DNA of 64,000 bases from Reticulascus tulasneorum (Eukaryota; Ascomycota; Sordariomycetes; Glomerellales; Reticulascaceae). Shown here piece by piece: positions 43,893 through 56,362 of the stretch (position 1 is its first letter; every line of letters begins with the position of its first letter). Both the position numbers and the translations under genes were made by a program. The stretch lies in assembly GCA_001557505.1 (NCBI GenBank), contig LSAX01000001.1:3596001-3660000 (forward strand), in the 5' to 3' direction. Below the pieces are notes generated by a model that worked only from the letters and a program-made list of their open reading frames with translations, ran no database searches and had not been told where the DNA came from.

Positions 43893-44792
43893 AGGGAGCT
43901 CGATTGAGCTCGCAACACTGAAGCAACTTCCATCGAGTCTGCATGGGGGGACAGTGAGAACAGATCAAACCTAGGAAGCTACTGCTACCTACCTAAGAGC
44001 TGTATTGTTTGACGGTAGTTTATGGGAAGGACTCCTGCATACAGGTGGATTAATCCATGTAGTCTTGAATATAGCTTTATCAACATCGTACCAAAGTATG
44101 GGGTAGTAACCAACATTAAGCCCACCTGGACATTTGAGTAGTGATAGACAAACACTGACCTTATATGTTGCTTCAAAACTTACTTGGATGTATACAGTGC
44201 TCTGCTAGATACCATCCCTGATAGCTATGATAATAGTATCCGGTGAGAATTGGCTTCACTCTCGTCGTTGGATGGGCTTACATACGTAGTACATGAAGTT
44301 CGATATGTTCTGGCCAGTGCGCGCCACAATCGAATGACTTGCATGCAGCCCACACATCCCACCCCGGAGCTTCACCCCTGTACATGGCCGCTCAGGGTAC
44401 GTACTTTACCGCGTCCCGAGAAGAGCTGCTCATTGTCTGATAACAGCTAACTATTTTATTGACTTTACATAAAGCCTCCTCCTCCCACAACTTTCAAGCC
44501 TGCTTCTTCTATCTCTATCAGCCTAACCTCTATGATAGACTAGATCTGGTTTTAAATGTGAGTTTTGCTACTTTTTCTCGTCTGTGAATATCGCGAAATG
44601 GTGCCTCGGGTCATATTATCCATTGCGTCATAGTCTCGGAAGCTTAAGCAGAATAAAAGCACCTCAGTTCAAGCTATCTCAATTGCATTCCCAGAACCTC
44701 CAAAGCGTCTCATCTTGGGTGATTGTCATTACTTACTAAACATTGATAGTAAAGATAGCTTCAGTTCCGCATCCTAGACACCTACCGTCACA
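43893..44792. other. AT-rich intergenic region, TspO promoter
   Basis: 0.9 kb without supportable genes. The last 100 nt are the leader of the TspO gene. No repeat of note is seen. Confidence 0.5.
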
Positions 44793-45471
44793 ATGACGAC
44801 CTTCATCCCGGCGCTCACGCTCCCTCACCAGATCTTCGAGAATGCCGCTGCATCCATCCTGCTCCCCATAGCGCTGGGCACCGCAGTTGGTTACGCAGCA
44901 CGACGTAAGTACCGTGAGAGCTTCAACTACTAGCGCTTACAATCGTTCCCAGCAACCGAAACTCAGAAGACGTATAGCAGGATCAAGAACCCACCTCTCC
45001 GCCCGCCTCCACAGGTCTTTGGACCAGTATGGACATGTCTTTACGGGTATGGATCCAACCCCCGATATCTTGGGGCTATACTAACGCACAGTAACTAGAC
45101 TGATGGGCTACACAGCATACCGCGCAGTGCAGACCGGCCTCAACTCGCCCCTTGCGTCGATCCGGGATATTCAAATGACCAAGCAAGGCGCCACACTCTA
45201 CACCATTCAACTCGGCCTGAATCTTATCTGGATGCCCCTTTTCTTCGTTGCTAAGCGGCCAATTGAGGCTACCGTCGATATTGTTGCGCTCTTGGGAGTC
45301 AATGTGTACCTCACCTACCTGTGGGGATCGGTCGACGCCGTTGCTGGGTGGTGTATGGTTCCCTACCTCGGATGGCTAGGCTTTGCAACCTACCTTTGTG
45401 CTGGTGCCGGATACTTGAACGACTGGAACCTGGCAGACAAAGAGATTGCTACAGATCGCAAGCGAGCATAA
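44793..45471 (+). CDS. TspO/MBR family translocator protein
   Basis: Exons 44793-44904, 44953-45046 and 45099-45471 give 192 residues. The family (mitochondrial translocator protein, peripheral benzodiazepine receptor) has five TM helices and binds porphyrins and sterols. Visible: N-terminal helix LLPIALGTAVGYA, then RIKNPPLRPPPQVFGPVWTCLYGLMGYTAYR, which is the family's hallmark PP..FGPVW.LY..MG.A, the aromatic LNLIWMPLFF helix, and a C-terminal helix with GYLNDWN matching the N..W cluster. Probably in the outer mitochondrial membrane. The final intron has a GTATGG donor and TAACTAG acceptor. Confidence 0.92.
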
Positions 45472-45731
45472 GGCACTGCTTGTGCGCCATTGACCATTGG
45501 AGAGGGGAATGTCTGAACTTCGGTGTTTGGGGATTCTTGGAAATCTGCTCTTGTCCACTGTATGATCATTAGAATAAATTGCACTTTTTCTACTATCTAT
45601 ACCTCCCTCGGGAGCAAGTAGATTTGGACCCCTAACGCCGACCACCATGCCTAATCCATGATTCCCCCCACGCCACTTGATGCACCAGTATCGCGCATAT
45701 GGCGAATCGCCCGGCCTTCTATATTTGAAGT

Positions 45732-46785
45732 TCATTGCATTGGGAAATGACGCTTCAGCCCATCAAACACTATGAAGATGAAGGCAGAGCTAGGGGCAGA
45801 CCGCACGCACGTTATGCCGCATCCTCTGTACAGCCCTCGAATGCCATGCTGCTTCCATAGCGTCACGCCCTCTTTCCAGAAGGTACGGCCCTGAACCGAA
45901 TCGCCAATGGGCATTGTCTGCATGCGCGACTTGATTGTATCCGCTGGAAAGAACAAGAAGTTGTATGATACTCCAGCAGTGGCTCCGGCAACTGCCTGTT
46001 GCCAAATGGGCAACGGTAGAGCTGCAAGAGCACCCTTCTCTGCCTCGGTCTTGGCTGACTTCGAGTTGAAGGCGTAGAACATCTTCGTGGCGGTCTCTTT
46101 ACTGCCAAACCAAGCCGCACAGCCACCAGATTCTCGAATCAACGTCCCTAGTTGACCGTGCCAGAACCCCTTGAGCCCATGGTGGTGGTATACATCCCGA
46201 ATTACGGACAGAGGCCGAAGCGGGGGTGGCGTCGTCCCATCTGCTCTTGCAGGCACTTGTATCTTGCACTTCACCAACTCAATAGGTGTAAGTGCGTATG
46301 AGGTGAAGAAGCCAGAAAAGGCTCCTGTGAACCAAAGCGCTGAGAGGGGCAGCGATGTGTCCCTCGGTATTAATCCTGACATGTACACCGCTTCTCGGCC
46401 AACGCGCTCAAAGAAGAACAGGCTGCTTGTCTCTAAAGCTGCACCCAGCAACGGAGCGCTGATACCCCGGTACAGGCCAAGAACACCGTCGGATTTAATA
46501 GACTGGCGAAAACAGTCGAGAGGGCCTTTGTATCGGAGAGGTTGGTTATCTGGCTGTGACTGGAGTCGAACTTTGACGGTATCGAAGGGATATTCGATAT
46601 ATTTACCGACAACACCGGCGGTCTATGAATTATGGGTTAGTATGAGCTATGTTCGGGGAGGTAGCTGCTGGTTGACTCACGGATCCGTAGATGATGTCCT
46701 CCACGGCGACCGTGAACGCAGTACGAGTCTTCAATGATGTCGGTGCCTCCTTATGAGGAACATCCATGGTGCTTGCTGGCTCCAT
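45732..46785 (-). CDS. arg-13: Mitochondrial ornithine (basic amino acid) carrier
   Basis: Exons 46785-46681 and 46622-45732 give 331 residues. Mitochondrial carrier family with three repeats of about 100 residues. The signature PX[DE]XX[KR] appears as [16 protein letters not shown] and PADTIKSR. The [17 protein letters not shown] and [18 protein letters not shown] segments resemble the Neurospora arg-13 and yeast Ort1 carriers, which exchange ornithine and arginine across the inner membrane in arginine synthesis. The gene symbol is by similarity. Convergent with TspO, 260 nt between stops. The GTGAGTCA donor of intron 1 happens to contain a Gcn4-type heptamer. Confidence 0.88.
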
Positions 46786-47602
46786 CACGAGAGAAGAAGA
46801 GCCGGTCCAATAGAGGTGAGGGAAAGGAGATCGTTCTGGTCTCGGAGAGGGGTCGCTGAGGTGTTTGGTGCTTGGTTGCTGGAAGCGAATGCCTGCCCCT
46901 CACAGTTCAGCTGCCAGAATGGAGCGACGTGCAGAACCGTAAATATGTCGATTCAGCACTGTCTCCTTTTGCTCCCATTCACTTTTGGTCGTGTTGGTGG
47001 CGGCAAAAGCAAGGGACGAGAGCAGTGGTCTAGTCGTGTCACATCTTGCGCTAACACCGATACCGGGAGAGTGAATATTGGAGTCTGGGAGACATTAACC
47101 CAGTAGCCACATATTGCTCAGTGAGGGCTAGGCCGGTGCGAGTGAGCGATACACCGTGTTTACCGAGTCCATTCCTGCGAAAATTGAGCTGTGAGTTTAT
47201 GAGGGATTGAAGAGACGGTGAGCAGGCGGACGTTGTGGACTTTTGTGGCGGGGCGTAGGTTGGGTCACCTCGCCGTCATAAAAAATCTTTAAACTTTTTT
47301 TTGTCAGGTCCACTGACATCAGAGGCTCCGAGATAATCCCCATGGTGGGGTCAACAAACTCTGTCCAAGAGGCAGGACCCCGAAACAGTTTTTACCCCTC
47401 CATAATGGCAACTTTAGGGACGGACCGAAGACGGCCCCATCGTGCCTTATGGAATGACTGGGACTGGGAGTCCACACCCATCGACGACGATTCCAACATT
47501 GCTGGAAGGATTCATTTGGTATAGTAATACTTGCGATCAGCTTGGCATACTTGGTATCAATTTGGTACATCACTAGAGACTGCCACTATTAATCCTAACA
47601 TC
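46786..47602. other. Intergenic region, carrier promoter and PRP28 3' flank
   Basis: Left side holds the promoter of the carrier gene (leftward); right side holds the PRP28 3' UTR. Poly-A and poly-T runs near 47280-47300. No gene is seen. Confidence 0.5.
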
Positions 47603-49915
47603 TCAAGCACCGCTCCATTGCGCTGCACCACCCTTGCCGCCAAATCCTGATGCTTCTTCTGCACCACCTTTCTTCTGGCCGCCACCGCCTCCTCCTCCTC
47701 TCGTGGGCTTCTGCTGTGCAGCTTCGTGACGACGGAGCTCCTCGGGAACCCGAGATATCGCGCTCTTGGACAAAATTTGCTTGATATCATACATGACATC
47801 CGAATCCTCGGGTCCCAGGAAGGTAATGGCAACACCACTCTTACCAGCACGACCTGTTCGACCGATACGATGGGTGTAACTCTCGATGTTCGACGACATG
47901 TTGAAGTTGACGACCAAGCTGACGTCTGGAACGTCGATACCTCTACCTGCAAGATCGGTAGCGACAAGAACGTCCGTCTGGCCACCGCGGACAGCCGCGA
48001 GAGCCGCCTCTCTCTGCTCCTGTGTCTTGCTGCCGTGAAGTGTGACCGCTGAGAACCCCCCATGCTTGATATCTCGAGCAACAGCGTCGCAATTGCGCTT
48101 GATGTTGACAAAGACGATAATAGGCGGCGCGAAGTCACCCGAAGCCAGGATCTCTTGTAACCTCTTCTTTCGCTTGTCCTCGCCAGTGACGAACTCGACG
48201 CGTTGCTCAACCGTATCGACAGCTTCACCTGCGTTACCGATGGTAACGATGGCTGGTCTTCGTAGATACTTCTTGGCAATCCTCTCCACCAGGGGCGGCA
48301 TAGTGGCTGTGTACATCATTGTCTGTCTGTACCTGTCTTTCCCGCCAAGATAGCCTTTCATTATTTGCGCATTTTCGGCATCGTCATTGTCCGGCTTCTC
48401 GTTCGTCACGGGCAGCGCATCGAGGATCTTGTTCACGGACTCCTCGAAACCAAGATCGATCATTCGATCAGCTTCGTCCATGATGATGTAGCAACACTGT
48501 GACAGAACAAGCATTCGCCGTTCAATACAGTCCACCAATCGACCAGGAGTAGCGACGATGATTTCTGCGCCATTGCGAAGCGCAAAGGCTTGTTCTTCCA
48601 GTGAGTGACCCCCGACGATGCTGACGACCCTGAACCCAAGGGGCTCTGCAAACTTTTTGGCTTCGGTCTCAATTTGTTGGACCAATTCACGAGTGGGCGC
48701 AATAATTAGCGCGTATGGTCCATCGTTCTTGTTGATTTCCGTAAGAGGTGGGAGGTCAGAGATGTAGACCAGTAAGGGCAAGAGAAAAGCAGCCGTTTTA
48801 CCGGAACCGGTGACAGCAACGCCGATAAGATCTCTCGCTTGTAGTGCAATAGGGATAGCAGCCCGCTGGATAGCCGAAGGTTCGTGATATCCGACATCAG
48901 AGACGATGTTGAGTAGACGCTGCGGAAGCCCAGACTCCTCCCAGCTTCGCATCGGGTTTGGAATCGCACCACCTTTTGTGGCGATGCCGAAGTCTTCCTT
49001 GAATATTCTCCAATCTCTTTCGCGCATGTCCTCCAAACTTTTCTTGGACCAATGCTTCCCGAGCCCAGTCCGATCTGCCCGTTCTCTAGCCCTATCGCGT
49101 GCCTTGTAGAAGTCGTCCATCAACTCTTTTGCTCTTTGCCTCCCGGTCTCAGGATCCCTCTGCTCGATTATCTTGGCTCGCTTGCGCGCAAGTTCCTCAG
49201 CTTCTTCATTGAACTCGCCACCTAGGCTTCCAGTCGTGTACGACGTATGCACCACCCGTTGATCATAAATAGGATCATTGTCTAAAGTTGTGTCCTCCTG
49301 CGCATCCCACTCGAACTTGAATTCGGTGGTTCTCTTCCGCTTCTTCTTCGCCGAGAAACTCGACTGTTTATTGACCTCCGGTCCGAGGTATCGATTTCGA
49401 ATGAGCTCGGCCTCGATAGCTTCCGCTGATTTCTTCTCTTTTCCATCGCGGCCTGGCTTTCGGGGACCTGCATTCGCCTCATTCTTCTCTCGGCCATATC
49501 CTTGTCCTTGTCCTTGTCCTTGTCCCTGATTTTGACCCTGGCCATGCCCTTGGCCGCGGCCGTTCCCGTAACCTCCCTGTGCATTCATAGCCTTGGGTCC
49601 AGTTGGGACTCTTGAGCCCCCGCCATAAGAGCCGCCATACGAGCCGCCGTACGAACCTCCGTTCGAAGTACCATTTTGGCGGCCGTTAGCCTCCTGGTTC
49701 CATTTCCTATCGATGTCTGCCCGCTTCTTGGCTTCCTCATCTGCCTTTCGTTTTCGGTCCTCCTCCTCCTTTTGCGCCTTCTCGGCAGCTATCCGTTCTC
49801 GTTCCTTTTTTGGTATAAATCTGAGCTTCGATGCTGCCGAATCCGCTGCTTTCTTCTTGCGAAGAAGTTCTTCGAGGTCGAGGGGCACTTTGCGGTTTGG
49901 CTGCTGAGACTCCAT
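47603..49915 (-). CDS. PRP28: Pre-mRNA-splicing DEAD-box RNA helicase Prp28
   Basis: Single exon, 770 residues. Prp28 exchanges U1 for U6 at the 5' splice site during spliceosome activation. The N-terminus (VPLDLEELLRKKKA, then Lys/Glu-rich) and Q/G repeats are typical of fungal Prp28. Conserved blocks: RDWRIFKEDFGIATKGG before the helicase core, Q motif region, AVTGSGKT (motif I), PTREL (Ia), TPGRL (Ib), DEAD (II), TAT (III, in place of SAT), RGIDVPDV (V) and HRIGRTGR (VI). A stretch of CTTGTC hexamers near 49501 encodes a Gly-Gln repeat. Divergent from the mL59 gene. Confidence 0.95.
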   Translation of the reverse strand: MESQQPNRKVPLDLEELLRKKKAADSAASKLRFIPKKERERIAAEKAQKEEEDRKRKADEEAKKRADIDRKWNQEANGRQNGTSNGGSYGGSYGGSYGGGSRVPTGPKAMNAQGGYGNGRGQGHGQGQNQGQGQGQGQGYGREKNEANAGPRKPGRDGKEKKSAEAIEAELIRNRYLGPEVNKQSSFSAKKKRKRTTEFKFEWDAQEDTTLDNDPIYDQRVVHTSYTTGSLGGEFNEEAEELARKRAKIIEQRDPETGRQRAKELMDDFYKARDRARERADRTGLGKHWSKKSLEDMRERDWRIFKEDFGIATKGGAIPNPMRSWEESGLPQRLLNIVSDVGYHEPSAIQRAAIPIALQARDLIGVAVTGSGKTAAFLLPLLVYISDLPPLTEINKNDGPYALIIAPTRELVQQIETEAKKFAEPLGFRVVSIVGGHSLEEQAFALRNGAEIIVATPGRLVDCIERRMLVLSQCCYIIMDEADRMIDLGFEESVNKILDALPVTNEKPDNDDAENAQIMKGYLGGKDRYRQTMMYTATMPPLVERIAKKYLRRPAIVTIGNAGEAVDTVEQRVEFVTGEDKRKKRLQEILASGDFAPPIIVFVNIKRNCDAVARDIKHGGFSAVTLHGSKTQEQREAALAAVRGGQTDVLVATDLAGRGIDVPDVSLVVNFNMSSNIESYTHRIGRTGRAGKSGVAITFLGPEDSDVMYDIKQILSKSAISRVPEELRRHEAAQQKPTRGGGGGGGQKKGGAEEASGFGGKGGAAQWSGA

Positions 49916-50449
49916 TGCGGCGATTTAAGTATTAGAAGGCGAATTTGTTGTTTGGGGCAAGGTTTGAGCTCCCAAATAATTGTAGGCAGACAAACTCATA
50001 AGGTTGGGGTCAGAAGGCTGCAGTCGGTGCCATAATTCTATGCGCCACGAGAGGCCGCAGCCAATCAGCACGTGCTGGACTGTAAGTCCACGCGGATACT
50101 TGAATATCCCTAGTATACGAATATTGAAGAACCGCCACGGCTTCGACATCGAGCAAAGACAACTGAATCTCAATAAAGATTTAAGAAATGCAACTGTTAC
50201 TAACCTGTTCGTCATATCTTGCATCCATATCAGCTTTGCTTGGAAAGTAAATACCTCTTCTTCGATCTTTAAGGTCGTCATTTCCAAGTGGGAAGTGCCC
50301 CTGGTCTCATTGCATATGCACGCGCAGGGGTCTTTGAGCTTGTCCCCCAAATTTTGAGCCTCGATCCTCGACAGCTAACTCTCACAACGACGTCCGGCAT
50401 CGACTCTCCTCGGCCATGCCATTGCCCAGCACGCAACCTATATAGCACA
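49916..50449. promoter_or_regulatory. Shared divergent promoter of PRP28 and mL59, with CCAAT and CACGTG
   Basis: 534 nt between start codons. CCAAT is at 50061-50065 and CACGTG at 50069-50074, only 3 nt apart. The same two motifs occur close together before CYT1. A role is inferred only. Confidence 0.4.
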
Positions 50450-51049
50450 ATGGCAGGAAGGGAGCAATACGTCCAACTAGCCAGAGCGCTCCCTGCGCAG
50501 CTCCAGCGCTTCTTCGCGCGCTACCCACCCGCCTCGATCCTCCCTACAACCGCGACAGAGCTACCAAAGACAGCATACCAAGAAGTGTCGTCGAACCCCT
50601 TCAAGCCACAGAAACACCCGGCCACAGGCAAGCTGCACGAGCCCATCTACTCGCTGAGGCGGCAGGCAGACTTGGTGAAACTGGCACGGCAGCACGGCGT
50701 AGAAGAGCTGTTGCCGGAGACGGTCAAGGGCACTGAGCAGCGGGTTGCACACCGGGTTGAGCATGGATTGAGAGTCAGGGGCACGGGTGTCGGGCAGAAG
50801 GTTAAGGGACATCATCACGAGAGAATGATGCAAACAAGGTACGCGCTCATGGGAACCAGTCCCGGTTTACATATCTTGCTAACCACTTCCGCAGAATGGA
50901 GAAACGAAGAGAGGCCATGCTGCAGATGCCAAAGTTGATCAGAGAGTGGAAGAAGGTGTGTGGAAATCACCTGTCCTCGTTATTCGGACTGTGCATGCTA
51001 ACAATGTGGATAGGTTGGGAAAAAGAACTGGACCAAATGGCCCAAATAA
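50450..51049 (+). CDS. Mitochondrial large ribosomal subunit protein mL59 (Mrpl25 family)
   Basis: Exons 50450-50838, 50895-50955 and 51014-51049 give 161 residues. The segment LPAQLQRFFARYPP near the N-terminus, NPFKPQKHPATGKLHEPIYSLRRQADLVKLARQ, and the basic end MEKRREAMLQMPKLIREWKKVGKKNWTKWPK (over three exons) fit the fungal Mrpl25/mL59 protein of the mitochondrial 54S subunit. There is no long presequence, as in other members. The last exon has only 11 codons. Donors are GTACGC and GTGTGT. Confidence 0.87.
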
Positions 51050-51485
51050 GTCGCCCAATACGGCTGGACGGCTCTTTAGAACTAGAAACTGTACATATAT
51101 CATTTGTATTACCATGTACAAGAATCAAATCAACTGCCTCCTCAAGTCCTTGTTCTGGCAAGCAGATTTTTTTAGAGTGGTGGCCAATATTCGTTTGCCT
51201 TCACCCCACTTCCACCAATTTCATTGCAAGACCACAGGAACCGCGGGGGCAGGTTATCATGGAAGTGTCCGTTAGCCACACCATACATCAGAATCTATGA
51301 ACAATGCTGTAATGAGTTGTAGGGCTGTTAGTATCGTCTTCTGTCACCTCCCAATTCCATCCATATGATTCACGTGATCAAGTCCGATATTGTGACTTCT
51401 ACGGCCGCGACTTGCCGAAATAAATTTCCTCATCACCTTTTGATCTTGGGATCATATTCAGACTCATGATAACATCCAGATCAGG
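51050..51485. other. Intergenic region, DPH4 promoter with palindromic TCACGTGA
   Basis: 3' flank of mL59, then the DPH4 promoter. TCACGTGA is at 51370-51377, about 110 nt before the DPH4 ATG. Confidence 0.45.
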
Positions 51486-52070
51486 ATGAATGACTTAAAT
51501 TTCTCCTCGAACGGTATAAATTATGACCCCACCCACTATGATATCCTAGGCATATCCCAAACATTACTAGAAGATCAAGCCGAGCCGGCTCAGGTCATAA
51601 AAAGAGCATATCACAGAGCCCTTCTCCGGAACCATCCAGACAAGTATCCGCCAAACGGAGCCGTCCCCACCTCCCGGCAACCGCCCCTGCCAAAGAGCAT
51701 CTTCAGCGTCGACCAAATCTCACAAGCGTACAAAATTCTTTCCGACCCCAAACAGAGAGCAGAATACACCAACTCTCTCCGACTTTTGCGAAACGTAGAG
51801 GGATTCCACCCGGAGCAGACGTTCCAGACTGGGGTTGAGAACGTGGACCTAGATGACTTGGACTTTGATGGCGAGAAGGAGTGCTGGTTCCGTCAGTGCA
51901 GGTGTGGGAATGAACGGGGCTTTCTTTTTGGAGAGGCGGACCTAGAGGAAGTCGGGTCGAATGGAGAACTGCTGGTCGGGTGCCAGGACTGTAGTCTATG
52001 GATGAAAGTGCATTTTGCGGTCCTTGATGAAGAGCCTGAGAGTGAAGTAGAAACAAGAACGAGTAGTTGA
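51486..52070 (+). CDS. DPH4: Diphthamide biosynthesis protein 4 (J-domain, CSL zinc finger)
   Basis: Single exon, 194 residues. Dph4/DNAJC24 supplies electrons or iron to the Dph1-Dph2 radical enzyme in the first step of diphthamide formation on elongation factor 2. N-terminal J-domain: THYDILGIS, the HPD tripeptide in RNHPDKYP, then ISQAYKILSDPKQRAEY. C-terminal DPH-type zinc finger: CRCG, then CQDCSLWMKV near residue 170, with an F-rich link. The domain order and length are as expected. The first codons could also be read from an upstream non-ATG frame, but the ATG at 51486 is well placed. Confidence 0.93.
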   Translation: MNDLNFSSNGINYDPTHYDILGISQTLLEDQAEPAQVIKRAYHRALLRNHPDKYPPNGAVPTSRQPPLPKSIFSVDQISQAYKILSDPKQRAEYTNSLRLLRNVEGFHPEQTFQTGVENVDLDDLDFDGEKECWFRQCRCGNERGFLFGEADLEEVGSNGELLVGCQDCSLWMKVHFAVLDEEPESEVETRTSS

Positions 52071-52570
52071 CATCAGCCTGATAACTTTGCACTAATACTG
52101 TGACGAGAGCTCGACGAACTATGGAGCCGGTGCTCAGAGAACATCAGGAAGTCTTACGTTTGCATGTGATCATTCCCGACCTGTTCAACATCATTTTCGG
52201 TGTTTCGTGACAATAGCAGCGGAGTCTAGCATGTGGCGTCTCTGACAGAACCACTCTTGTGGGAGAGAAATTTGGAATCAATTGTAGTGTATGCTTCTCG
52301 AAAGCAATTTTAGTATTTTTTATTGTCCAGACGGTATTGGATTAGAGTCTAAAAAGGCAGGCAGTGGTTGAATTTGACCTCCAAAATGCTCTTTAGCCCT
52401 CCCGGCCAGTCCGTGCTAGAGGAAAGTCAACCCCTCCAAAGTCTTTGTGTATGTGCCTAAAGGATGCCGATTCGCAAAAACGAAGTCTCCAGCCCACACT
52501 CCGTAGACACCAGTCCGCCCATGTCCGGCGATGATCGCAGGTTACAGATTGCGCAACGTGAATCACCACT
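52071..52570. other. Convergent 3' intergenic region
   Basis: Between the stops of DPH4 (+) and the 14-3-3 gene (-). No gene or repeat is seen. Confidence 0.5.
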
Positions 52571-53629
<1,059 letters not shown>

Positions 53630-55654
53630 TGTGACGGTATTGTTTGCCTAGGGAGTTCGAGTAGGGTTAGCACAACAGAACAATGTGATGGTTGAATGCG
53701 CAAAAAGTGAAGTGGAAGCAAAAGTCGAGGAGAGCCAAGTGGAAGGACGCGATGTGATATCGGACCGGCCGAACGTGCGTTCCAGCATTGATAGGCCGGG
53801 CAGGAGCGTATGCGCCTCGCTGACTTCACCACCTGGGACAGCCTCCCCACTCTGGCGGGGTTTCTGCGCCTCTTCTCTCTAGCTACAGCTCGCAGACAGA
53901 GGGAGGCGTTCAATCGAAGGTCCGAGAACGCAGCAAATGCGACATCCTACGTCCGAGGCCAAGGCTATGGCGAGAGCGGGCTGTTGGGGAATCGTGGGAG
54001 GGTACAGCAGGAAATGCGATGACGACAGAGGGGGGGGGTTCAACCACATACCTTTTGGTGCAGTGTTTTGAGGGCGGTGGGAGTGATGAGGTTTGATGCA
54101 GAAGACAGAGTTTGATTCCCGTGATAAGACTTGGTAGAGTCGAGACAGGGGAAGGGAGCGTGAAGAAAGTAAACAAAAGCGGATGTTGACTTTAGGTGTG
54201 AAGTTTTGAAGCAGGGAAAGTTGATGAGACGAAGAGGTGAATGGAAATTGAGGAAGGGGCTCTGGGGGACAATTACAAGGCGACTGGGCGGGACGCACCA
54301 ATCCCCTTTCTGCATCAGCTGCTGCAGCAGCCCTTTCCCTTCACCGGGACTTGCATGTTTTTGTTGGCGGCCAGCCCTGGAATTTTGACCCTCACGTGAG
54401 TTGGCTCTGTATCCTCGGGGTACCTGTACTGGAGCCATCACGCGGCGCAAGCAAGGGAGACCCAGGACATGTACCCGCCAGTACATGGAAGCACCATTTC
54501 GCGCAGGCATCCCGCTAAATCACGTCACTGTGCTCCAGGCTGCTGGCCTCGTGCATTTCACTTGCCAGGCCACCCAAACCATCATCTCGTCTTTATTTCA
54601 TGCATCCATCCAATGCCGACTTCATACGCTGGTTTGCTAGCCTTGATCTGTGACATTCCGGCAATCAGCTCCTACTAATCTGCCCTGCCAGGGTCTCTTG
54701 TCATAACTTTACTCGGGGAGATAATGAACCAAACCTTAATGGGCTCGAGTACACCGCGTACATTTATATTCCAAAAGCAGACAAGACCTTGATGAACCAA
54801 AGGCTCTTTCTTCACTGTCCTCAGCGCTGGGGTTTCAAAGCCTCCTTCCTGAACTTACGACAGGGTGGCCAGAAGCCGTGCAATCAAACATTGTCTGAGG
54901 TGGCGAGTGCCCTCGCTCATTATAGCGCCCATTTAGCTAAGCGTACGGATCCATGTACCTGGAGAAACACTCTGCGCAGGATCGCCGATTTTGTACCAAG
55001 AACGAGCCTCTTGGTCAGTGTGCTAGTGCTTCGCAAACTGGACCCTGATGAGGATGTAAGTGGTGCTTTGTTACGCTGTGTTCCGAACGACACTAGCAGT
55101 GTCCCCTGCTCACGATCCACGGTTTCTTGTCGATAGGCATTAACTTATGCGAGAAGCGTGGCCAGGGCCTTGTAAACTTATGTATATATAGAATCTCATG
55201 AATAATACCTTGAGAAGAATTAGGGGTCATTTGGGGGATACTCCCGTAGCCCTATGGAATCTGATGATATTCTGATATCTCCTGTCGACCAACACTCAAC
55301 ATTGAAAGCCCACCTTTTCGGGGAAAGGGAGGGGGCATCGTCATAACATTCGCATATTGTGGTGTGGTGGCCTGAGCCGGGAACTGCCGCGAGAGCTTGA
55401 TAGCACAATACCTCCGCTTTCTACGATGTTGTCGGTAGTGGCCAAGTACCTCTGTAATTGCACCACTACAGCACTCCAAGCTCCAGCCGGATCGGGCCAT
55501 GACATCCAATCGCATTTAATCACCCTCAACCACACTGATCATCCAGCTCCCACCACCTATCACATCCCCCATCCCACCGTCATAGGCACCTCAACCCCGA
55601 GTGCTTAAGTCCCCAATTGCCAAACACAGTCAATCCGCCAACCTCACCATCAAC
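53630..55654. other. 2 kb divergent intergenic region, 14-3-3 and IF1
   Basis: Long promoter region. Left part: pyrimidine-rich leader of the 14-3-3 gene with a run of G at about 54031 (C on the coding strand). CTCACGTGAG palindrome at 54391-54400. An open frame at 54789-55136 (+) has no family similarity. Nothing else is seen. Confidence 0.5.
54391..54400. promoter_or_regulatory. CTCACGTGAG palindrome
   Basis: Ten-nt perfect palindrome with a CACGTG core, about 760 nt upstream of the 14-3-3 ATG. A Cbf1-type bHLH site is likely by consensus only. Confidence 0.35.
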
Positions 55655-56081
55655 ATGATGCGAACCGCCCTCACCAAGGCCGTTTTCCGTCCTCTGACCA
55701 TCGCTTCACGAGCTACTTTCACGACCACAACCCGCGTCATGGGCGAAGGCGACACTGGAGCTCCCCCAAGAGGCGGCGGCCAAGGGTGCGTCTCTCCCTT
55801 TCGTCTCGGTGTTGCCCATTTATGATAGGTGCTAATATTTGCCATCTAGCGATGCTTTCCAGAAGCGCGAGAAAGCTTCCGAGGACTACGCTATCCGCCA
55901 GCGGGAGAAGGAAAAGCTGCTCGCCCTCAAGGCGAAGCTTGCCGAGCAACAGGCCCACTTGAAGCAGCTCTCGGATCACATGTACGTGCCTACCGTTTTC
56001 CATGAGATATATCTTTTTCCTAACTGAACTTTCTCTTCTAGTGACGAAATCACCAAGGGGCAGGGCGGAGAACACAACTAA
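55655..56081 (+). CDS. INH1: Mitochondrial F1F0-ATPase inhibitor IF1
   Basis: Exons 55655-55785, 55850-55981 and 56042-56081 give 100 residues. IF1 blocks ATP hydrolysis by the reversed ATP synthase when matrix pH falls. N-terminal presequence MMRTALTKAVFRPLTIASRATFTTTTRV, basic with no acidic residues; then the minimal inhibitory region GDAFQKREKASEDYAIRQREKEKL, followed by a long amphipathic coiled coil with a His (HLKQLSDH) typical of the pH-sensing part. The final exon carries EITKGQGGEHN. Introns have GTGCGT and GTACGT donors and TAG acceptors. Confidence 0.93.
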
Positions 56082-56362
56082 ACATCTCCTACCAGCCTCA
56101 TCGTCCTGGTGTCGTGGAAGGAAAGGAAGAGAGCTCAGAAGTCACATATAAGGAATCAGCAGATTTTTGCCGCAGACTGGGCCATGGAACAAGCTGTGTC
56201 CAATATCTGGTATTCACCACATTTCTAGGCTAGTGTACATGTACATATGTGTAGCATCTCAAGCGCAGACGATTCCGCTCAATGCAAAGACTCTATGTCT
56301 GTATATCTGAGAAGTTTGAACTCCCATTTTTGCATCCTTCCCACATCGAGCATTCCCAACTC

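Noticed and set aside
54789..55136. 115-codon open frame in the 14-3-3/IF1 intergenic region
   Set aside because: Composition is not protein-like and no motif is recognised. A longer gene could not be built from splice signals around it.
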